NCBI GenBank assembly: GCA_905250885.1
Contig: CAJNOQ010000509.1
Span: 1-48,511, forward strand
DNA from: Didymodactylos carnosus
Lineage: Eukaryota > Rotifera > Eurotatoria > Philodinida > Philodinidae
DNA length: 48,511 bases
Direction of reading: 5' to 3'
Positions 41,901 to 48,511 of the stretch are shown here, piece after piece; the first letter of the stretch is position 1; every line of letters begins with the position of its first letter. A model generated the notes under the pieces. The model was not told where the DNA came from, made no database searches, and was given only the letters and a program-made list of their open reading frames with translations. A program made the translations under genes and the position numbers.

Positions 41901-44401
41901 TCATTAGAAGAGTAAAGAACTCGTGTTTGTCAATCAAAGAAGAAAAAAACAAGGAGACTTATGTTATTAGATAACTCTAATAGTAATGTGTATATATGTA
42001 TAACTATATCTCTATCTATATCGAGTATACTATCTTTCACAGGTAGATTAACAATAAAAAGTGTATCTGTACACTATAAACATATGTATAAAAAAAGTAA
42101 CAGACTCTTTTTCTTTCTTTTTCTTTTAATTCATCAATATCAAATAACACTTATTTCATCGTTAAACTTAACAAGTTTTTTTTTCTTTTGAATGTCGTCT
42201 AGATAAACTCATTTTTGTTTTTTCACACTCACACACAACTACCTGTTCTGTATTCTTTATCTTTATTATTGCCGTTAAATTACGAATAGAATAATCCATT
42301 TGTTAAATCATCGACGTGATACAGTGTCTGGAAAAGAAAGATGAGTATATCGTGCGAAAGAAAAAGTTTTATTGTTTAAAATTTAATATATCTTCACTTT
42401 TACGTTAAATAGAACGTTATATAGTTCAACTAGTAATTTAAATAACAGTTGAACATAAAAGTTTATTGATGAAGAAAAAAAATAAATGAATGTTAGCATA
42501 GGGATATCGCTTTACTTTTACATTTTTTTTTTACGAAAAGTAAATTATTTATCTATACTTATCTTAGGAAATAAATAGTAGAGATGATACGTCCAACATT
42601 CACTATTCACTTGGGAAATAGTAAATGAACCATTTACTTTACTTGAGTAAATGGTAAATGATTTATTTACTTCATGGAAGAAAGGTCAGTGAAAAAGCCA
42701 TATATATATATATCTTCTAATTTTATATTAGAAGAGTCCCTAGTGATGAACCAAAAACGTTATTAACAAGAAGATGAAGTCAAAAAACTAAAGGAGTTTA
42801 AGAAAAAAAGCTTGAAAAAAAATAAATAATTTATTTACTATTTTCCAAGTAAATAGTATATGTTTGACACATTATTTCCCATTTCCTAAATGTAAATAAA
42901 TAATTTACTTTCTTAGAGAAAATAACGAACAAACTAAGTAAATGATATATCACTATATTAGAGTTATTTTAAAACATACATTTCTAAGAATTACTCTTTA
43001 ACTTTCAACGATAATGTAGACTAACATTGAAATAAGAGAAAGAGCTCTAATAGTGTTATTAATCGCGATTTTCTCTGACAATTATATATTTCTTCTATAT
43101 ACTTCTAATAAAATAAGAGTTTATCTCTAGTTTTTTTGTAATAGTACGGAAAATCGATCTCAAACAAATAGAAAGAGAAAATCTCTTCTCTTGTAAAAAA
43201 CAAAAAAAAAAACTTTTGTTAACACTAGAACGCCCGTAGCGGTCATTTTGACCGTTTTGTGATTTTTATCCTTAATAAAACAAACTGCATACAATTTATT
43301 TAAAAATAAATTATGTCATAACTTTTAATTTGTCCCGCAAAAATTATTTTTTGCAGAATTTTTAATTCAGAACCATTTTTAAGTATAAAATTTTAAAAAG
43401 AACAGTAACGGTCAAAATGACCGCTTTGGGCGTTCTAGGTCATGAAAATTTCCGGGCGTTCTAGTGTTAATTTCTAATGTGCTCCAGACATGATCACACA
43501 ACTCTATGGTGTTCATCAATCAATTGCTGAGAGATAATTGCGTAAAATATGGGTCATTATCGTACTAACATTGAATTTGAGCTGGAATTGTGACGTTGAT
43601 CAAGAAATGGAAATATTTTATGAAAAAAAAACTCTTACATCTGTTATCTTCATATTCGTTCGATACTTCCACAATAAATGATGGTTGATATAATGATGGA
43701 GTTTTATTTGCATAATGTTGTCGACAATTAATATCTGGCGATTGTTGTTCACCACACGCATCACCTATGGAATTATACGATTTCACTGTAGATGATCGTT
43801 TATTATAAAAACGCTCTTTATTTTTCCTTAATGATCGACGTAATGTATTTAACATCCCTTTACTATTATTGTTATTACTAATGGACGAAGTTTTTTTATT
43901 TAAATATAAATCAGATGATGTTGGTATAAGTTCACTCTGATTATGATGACTTTGAGTAGAATTAAATGACTCAAACGATGGATTCATTATTACCGATGGT
44001 TGTAATAATGGTAATTGTTGTTGATGATGTGACGGTATTAAATGATGCATATTAGATGGTAATGAACGGGCTAAATTAATATTATTTATCAAAGATTGAT
44101 TACGATTATGTTTTTGATATTTAAAATAGGTTTTACGATCTAAATTTTGTGGCGGAGGTGGTGATTGATGTATCATCCCTTCTGTTGTAGCTGTTAATGC
44201 TTGCGATTGAACATGAAAACTTTTAGTACGATTTAAACAATAGGCACCAGCTGTTGAAAACAAACCTCCTCGTTTATGTCGTATCAAAGGTGTACGATAT
44301 TGATGTTGTTGTCGTCCAATATTAATATGATTATTGTTCTGTTCTAAGAAAAATTCTTCTGACATTTGATGTGATGATTTTTTTATCTCACTTTTTTCCA
44401 T
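38957..44401 (-). CDS. Mitochondria-eating protein (MIEAP/SPATA18) C-terminal-domain protein
   Basis: Family members act in mitochondrial quality control in vertebrates; the role here is unknown. Six exons on the minus strand: 44401-43639, 41220-40788, 39811-39607, 39543-39382, 39322-39225, 39167-38957; GT-AG, in phase, 623 aa. Residues 1-365 are low-complexity (Asn, Gln, His, Ser runs) with one basic patch. A coiled coil (EKEKLKNDLQLLRNELQKSK...) covers about 365-400. The MIEAP domain covers about 420-615: LYSQARIDALDALD, LLFSVVVLAFRHAQIQ, TLLEETIEKYL, SCRTAWGLVNH, then SEYIWPCLIDSRDRTCVAKGVV, matching the family pattern (C..AW; Y.VWP.L; GE/GVV). Intron 2 contains an opposite-strand gene; intron 1 (2.4 kb) a piggyBac-type MITE. 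Joining of exon 1 rests on phase and splice sites; exon 2 could instead open a shorter isoform. Ortholog or paralog status is not determinable. Confidence 0.82.
40146..40712 (+). CDS. Nested single-exon four-helix membrane protein, function unknown
   Basis: 188 aa, intronless, lying wholly inside intron 2 (39812-40787) of the MIEAP-domain gene on the opposite strand. Four hydrophobic helices are clear at about residues 25-47, 60-82, 87-114 and 143-168, with both ends predicted cytoplasmic. The N-terminus has NPPSYATLF, a PPxY WW-domain ligand motif of the kind found in many small endomembrane tetraspan proteins. The loop between helices 3 and 4 carries an NxT site (NKT). I do not recognise the family; LITAF/claudin-like/tetraspan orphan proteins are only topological analogies. 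The stop overlaps AATAAA (40708-40713). A long AT-rich open frame by chance is possible, but the helix pattern and the PPxY make it unlikely. Confidence 0.72.
   Translation: MSVENSNPPSYATLFPENNQTSKTKIVSIVLFIICLFSVIQLFMAFYYNNQCLSVSNMNQFIEISGFIGLFGTLFYVLLCEIKNNKAIYLVFYNIYIVSLGCSLIYWLICLVIETDKFFIINYQIQHINKTLIETYCHRIFYHFIYTVIIFNYLVLLLFIILLVKACIQTWRSSFAPFTSFYSNVLIK
42572..42960. repeat. Probable element with AAATAGTAAATG motif array
   Basis: Within intron 1 of the MIEAP-domain gene. Both ends (about 42605-42670 and 42825-42945) are arrays of AGTAAATG/CATTTACT and ATTTACTATTT in both orientations, with an unrelated middle. The outer sequences show only loose inverted similarity. No target duplication found. 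Confidence 0.45.
43223..43466. mobile_element. piggyBac-type MITE with TTAA target duplication
   Basis: A 244-bp element flanked by TTAA on both sides (43219-43222, 43467-43470) with terminal inverted repeats CACTAGAACGCCCG. A subterminal inverted pair GCGGTCATTTTGACCG / CGGTCAAAATGACCGC lies inside, the right copy following a second GGGCGTTCTAG. TTAA targets and CACTAGAA-like ends are typical of piggyBac. The middle is AT-rich without coding. It lies in intron 1 of the MIEAP-domain gene. Confidence 0.92.
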
Positions 44402-47332
44402 TTACAGATATCAATAGAACACGGAAACCCCCTTACACATAAAGGACAAAAAATTTCTTAAAAAAACAAATTGATTATTTTTTAGATAAATCAATATACC
44501 TATACGATGTTTAGATGGATGTGTATTTTACGAAAAAAAAAATTAATATGTATGTATTTATAAAAGATCATCGTAATATATTGTCGCATCATTTGAAAAA
44601 AAAACGATCAAATAGAATATGTACAAATTTTTTTATTCATTTTTTTTTTTTATATTGATAATAGAGAAAGAGAGAAAATGAGAGAGACATGGCTGTTACT
44701 ATCGAGAAAAAAAACAGCACGAATAAACATTGTGTTATTTTATGCAAGTTTTTTGATCATTACATACATACATTTTTATACATCTCTCTCTCTCTCTGAT
44801 GATCCATCTCTCAACATGCATACATTTATTATATATTGATGGGTGAATGATAACTATGGTCAAGAAAGTCTTCTTATATAAATCAATATATAATAAGAAT
44901 AATAATAATAAAAACAAATCTCTACTCTACTCTTCACTATTTTCTCATTTCACACGTGCATACACAAATGAACAAACTATAGAAAGATGAGAATAATATG
45001 AATGCGATGTCACATACTCTAAGAATACAATCAGTTTCGCTTTCTTGATAAACATATGGCATTAAGAAAACGAAGATATTTGTTCTTATATGGTTATACG
45101 AGTGACGGTGAAGTGAGATTAAAGATCTATTAATTGTTATTCGTCTGCTTTACTATAGAGTTGTCGATTTTTTCAAGTACTAAGACTTAGTACTGTTTCT
45201 TTACACAACTGGAAAATCAATACGGAGCACGTATGATGTTTATAGTAAAAAAAAAATACTTTACATTTTTATGCTTTCTGTCAAGTTCAGAAATTATCTT
45301 TAACAATTATTTCGATGTTTATTATTCTGCTTTAATTTTTACTCATATATTTCTATTTAATTGTAAATACGTCAAAATTCTAGTATAATTTAATAACTGT
45401 TACACAACTATTCTATTGAAACGATCATAGTTATCAAAATGTCAATCTTTTTTGTGTTTCTTGCTGACTAACAACTTCTCTCATTCATTCATGCATCATC
45501 TAATTTCAAAGAGGTCGATGACAAAATAACTCTTTCACAACATACAAGGATCTGCCTATTGTTACATTGTATCAGCAGTGAATATCTCTGATGTTTGAAA
45601 TTTGAAGAAAAATCTTTTACTTCTAATTGATTTGACGTCCTTGATAACAGATCTAAGCAGTCATACGACAATGAACTTCAGAAAACTTGTTTACTGCAAA
45701 GCAAAACTCGTGTGTTCGAATCTCTGTTTGTACAAAATTAATTTGTATTTTTCAATAGTTTTAGTTTAAAATATTATAACGGAATATTTTTACGCTTGTA
45801 TTCTGCAAAGAATAAAGCTTATATCAACTTAAGAGAAAAAAATGTGTGATTTATTACTGTTTTTTTAATAATATTGATTAATAACGTTTTATCATTGTAT
45901 AATCATCAAATTTACTAGTTATAAAATGAACGCAATCATTTAGAAGAGAAAAAAATCTATTATTCTATTCTCAAATGTGCCATACCCGATTATTTTTATC
46001 AATTAACATTGAATGATTTGTGATTGGATCGAGAAAAGAATAAATGTGCATAACTGTTATAATAGTGTCTATAAAATTTATCTCAGTATCTTGAACTCAT
46101 ACTCTTTTCTTTTCTGAAATAAATTTTTCTCAAGGTATATGTATTTAAAAATATAATTCTTTAGTCTAAAAGAAAAATAAGTATACGTTTACCACCATTG
46201 ATATCCAAGGTTTTCCTAATCTAATGGAAATTTTTACTGTGATACACTATTGACATTTGTGAAAAATGGCATTTATTTTTAGGCGATAAAAATGTTTAGA
46301 GAGTAAAAGGGTTGGTATTCTGTTTAAAAGACTCAATCAGCTACTGCCGGCGAGAGACTGTCTTAATGGATGATATCTCTATCAGATTCTAAGACAGATA
46401 ATACTGAAATGATTTCGTCAGTTTTTTACTCTATTCTGATCATCATAGTACTTTTGGTTGGCTAGTAAAATCTAAAGAAGAATTTTCATGTTAAATATGT
46501 TAGATTCACTTTTAATATTTAAAAATGAGCCGATTTTGCAGCTACAATTCCAATATATCAGAAACAGTAATCTTCTAATTATTTTGATTATATTCGTCTC
46601 AACTATTCCTGAATATCTTTTGACATAATAATTAATAAAGAGTAAAATAGCAACTTAAATAACTATCAATTTTGAGTTTTTCTGTTCATCTTTATAGATT
46701 TTTTTCGACCATAAACTAGTTAGATTTTATTTTAATAAAATCTAACTAATTTCCTAGATAAAACATTGAATTAATTAGTAGAAAATCAAAACAAAAGAAA
46801 ATGTCAGATCCTATTTGTCAATGTTAAATTTCTTAATAAAAGATAGATGTATAATAACCATCGGTTGATATGTTTTTACTTCTTTCTACACCCATCTATC
46901 AACGTACGTTTGTATCAGCTCGATATATATATTAAATTTTTAAATTTTTAAAATGTACATTTTATTCATTTCCCTTCATCGATACTAGCAAATCTCGTTT
47001 TACCATATGCATCGTTTAATCAGTAAACAAATTATTCAGAATGATTGTTTTTTTCTTACCGCTGTGAAATAATTACTCTATACGTAATAAAGAAAAAAAA
47101 GACAAGATGTAGATAATACACATGGTGTGCACACGATATGTTTATTCCATACTCGCCGCATATCTTCACATTAGATAGTCTAATAGCAATCTCGATCTTT
47201 TATTCAGATATAGAAAAACAAACTTAATGGCTTACTGCGTGAACGCGAACGAGTTTTGTCAGATACGAGAAAAATACTAATAATTGTATGTTTGTCTGTT
47301 CAGTTTACTTATATTACGTACTAGTGAGTTCA
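44402..47332. other. Gap: 2.9 kb AT-rich upstream region of the MIEAP-domain gene
   Basis: No exon-like frame, no clear element ends. Short simple-sequence patches include CTCTCT at about 44782-44800. The frames at 44735-44917 and 45489-45671 have no domain. The promoter of the MIEAP-domain gene should lie near 44402-44700. Confidence 0.5.
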
Positions 47333-47992
47333 ATCACAATGTATTACTAATGAAACGCTGCATTCGAACAGCAGTTTAATGAGTTGATTAAAAGAAGAAG
47401 CACAAGTTTGTGCTATAGATTCTATTAGACATTCACCAGTTCTATACACTATAAAAAAACAAGTGTCCCGGGGTACGTTTTTGGACGATAAATGGGACAC
47501 TTCTAAAAGTGTCCCACTACGGGACACGTTTTGGAGCCGCTGTGAATGCGAAAACTGAAAACCAGTGCTCCGTTGTAGGACACTTTTAAAAGTGTCCCAT
47601 TCATCGCCCAAAAACATATCCTGGAACAGTTGTTTTTTTACAGTGTATGCAGGGAAAACACTTAGTGATAACGTACAATATTAGAAAATTAAGAGTGAAT
47701 TAAAAATATCAGTGCAGAATTAAGGTGTTTCAGATATGCTACACTCAGCAGAATTGTGGAAGGTATATCAGACAAATACGCAAAACTATCTTTGTCATGT
47801 ATCAGCAGAACATGTATCAGTCCTAATGGATCCACACTTGGACGATACTTGTGAGAACATTGCGAATAGAAATGCTACTCTGTTCGTTAAAACGATACAG
47901 ACAGAAACAATTTTCTTACTAGTAGTGTTGAATGGCAATTCATTATCACCCCCCATATTTCTCAAGTTTTGTTCGATCATTTCACCATAACT
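47333..47992 (+). pseudogene. Decayed coding fragment interrupted by a MITE
   Basis: In one plus-strand frame, 47333-47446 reads SQCITNETLHSN... with one stop. Removing the MITE at 47447-47645 and one TA brings the reading into the same frame as the open stretch MLHSAELWKVYQTN... (47736-47990), with two more stops between. Amino-acid composition (Cys, His, Trp, Glu, Leu spread evenly) looks like real protein and unlike the Lys/Asn/Phe-rich chance frames nearby. I do not recognise the family. A minus-strand frame (47795-48106) covers part of it and is the alternative reading. Confidence 0.35.
47447..47645. mobile_element. TA-flanked palindromic MITE with AGTGTCCC motif array
   Basis: A 199-bp element flanked by TA (47445-47446, 47646-47647). 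Ends are CACTATAAAAAAACAAGTGTCCC and, on the other strand, CACTGTAAAAAAACAACTGTTCC (about 23 bases, few mismatches). Inside, GGGACAC/GTGTCCC recurs six or more times in both orientations. It shares the CACTRTAA terminus and the TA target with the element at 20249-20946, so the same type of transposase probably moved both. Confidence 0.88.
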
Positions 47993-48456
47993 GACGAAAA
48001 GAGAACAAATTTTTATACTATTACATATAAGGGTTAAAGATGCACCCTCTCTCATTATAGATTTTTCAGTTAAACATGGTGCATGATAGAGTGACGTGTC
48101 CTCCACAAAATAAGACCACTCCTAGTTCTTCACGACCTTTCACTAGAAAGACACGAATTTTTTAATGGCAATATTTTTCAAAGACAAAAAAAATACCTTT
48201 GAGTTATAGTCTTAAGTATCTATGATAAAAACTTAAGCCGATTGAATGAAATTTTATGGGAACTGTAATGTGACTCAATGAAAACCCGAGTTTTTTTTAA
48301 AAACTCGTAAACTTGAAACAAGACTTAAAGCAAAAACGAAAAAATGCTCCGTTGAGTTTCCAACAAGTTCTGAAAATGTTAAGCTTTACTCATTTTTAGT
48401 TTTTATTTGATAGCATTTATACAGAAACTCTGAATAGAAGAGAGAAATACTCTTCA
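47993..48456. other. Gap: AT-rich, no gene recognised
   Basis: No recognisable frame apart from the minus-strand frame overlapping the pseudogene region. Nothing else seen. Confidence 0.45.
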
Positions 48457-48511
48457 GGGGGGGCGGGCGGCGGGGGCCGGGCCGGGGGGGGCGGGGGGGG
48501 GTGGGGGTGGG
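48457..48511. other. G/C-only low-complexity contig end
   Basis: The last 55 bases are almost entirely G with some C, two T and no A, in abrupt contrast to the AT-rich sequence before. It has no regular unit (not a clean TGTGGG or TTAGGG telomere repeat). A sequencing or assembly artefact is the likeliest explanation. Confidence 0.75.

Noticed and set aside
1-48511. CRISPR array, prophage or bacterial operon structure
   Set aside because: No regularly spaced direct repeats with unique spacers, no operon-like gene packing; spliced eukaryotic genes throughout.
48457-48511. Telomere
   Set aside because: No regular repeat unit despite G-richness; irregular G/C mixture fits an artefact better.

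Overview
The window is a complete, AT-rich (about 30% GC by eye) animal contig. It has intron-dense genes with many introns of about 50-80 nt, GT-AG splicing plus at least one convincing GC-AG intron, a nested gene, and a dense, varied load of short inverted-repeat DNA transposons. An invertebrate is certain. A bdelloid rotifer (Rotaria/Adineta type) is my best inference, from gene architecture, the MIEAP-domain gene and the transposon style, not from a diagnostic marker.

Layout. 1-192 is a palindromic repeat at the contig edge. 754-3332 (-) is a five-exon class A neuropeptide GPCR of allatostatin-A/galanin-receptor type. 3333-9540 is gene-free AT-rich DNA with microsatellites. 9540-10150 is a GC-richer island of unknown nature. 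12063-12468 is a hAT-type foldback MITE. 13542-15041 (-) is a linker histone H1 gene with TATA box and 5'UTR intron. 16430-18130 is a nested pile of palindromic repeats including a hAT MITE with perfect 8-bp TSD. 18394-23806 (-) is a tandem-CABIT (GAREM/THEMIS-type) gene whose 3.6-kb first intron is full of repeats. 26043-26983 (+) and 27874-30462 (+) are two tandem K50 paired-like homeobox genes whose homeobox introns sit at different places. 31115-35835 (+) is PWP2/UTP1, rebuilt as 21 exons (978 aa). 35836-38956 holds two MITEs, a direct repeat and possible orphan exons. 38957-44401 (-) is a six-exon mitochondria-eating-protein (MIEAP) domain gene; its second intron contains a single-exon four-helix membrane protein gene on the opposite strand (40146-40712), and its first intron a piggyBac-type MITE. 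44402-48511 is mostly gene-free, with a decayed reading frame split by a TA-flanked MITE and an artefact-like G-rich contig end.

The genes show no pathway relationship. They are a neuropeptide receptor, chromatin protein, signalling adaptor, two transcription factors, a ribosome-biogenesis factor, a mitochondrial-quality-control-like protein and an orphan membrane protein. All exon coordinates come from reading splice sites and phases by hand. Every multi-exon model below closes in frame.

The most interesting signal is twofold. First, the homeobox pair is a tandem duplication with reciprocal intron positions. Second, at least seven structurally distinct non-autonomous DNA elements are present, several with target duplications that can be read directly, and several with subterminal regions built from a family-specific short motif repeated in both orientations.
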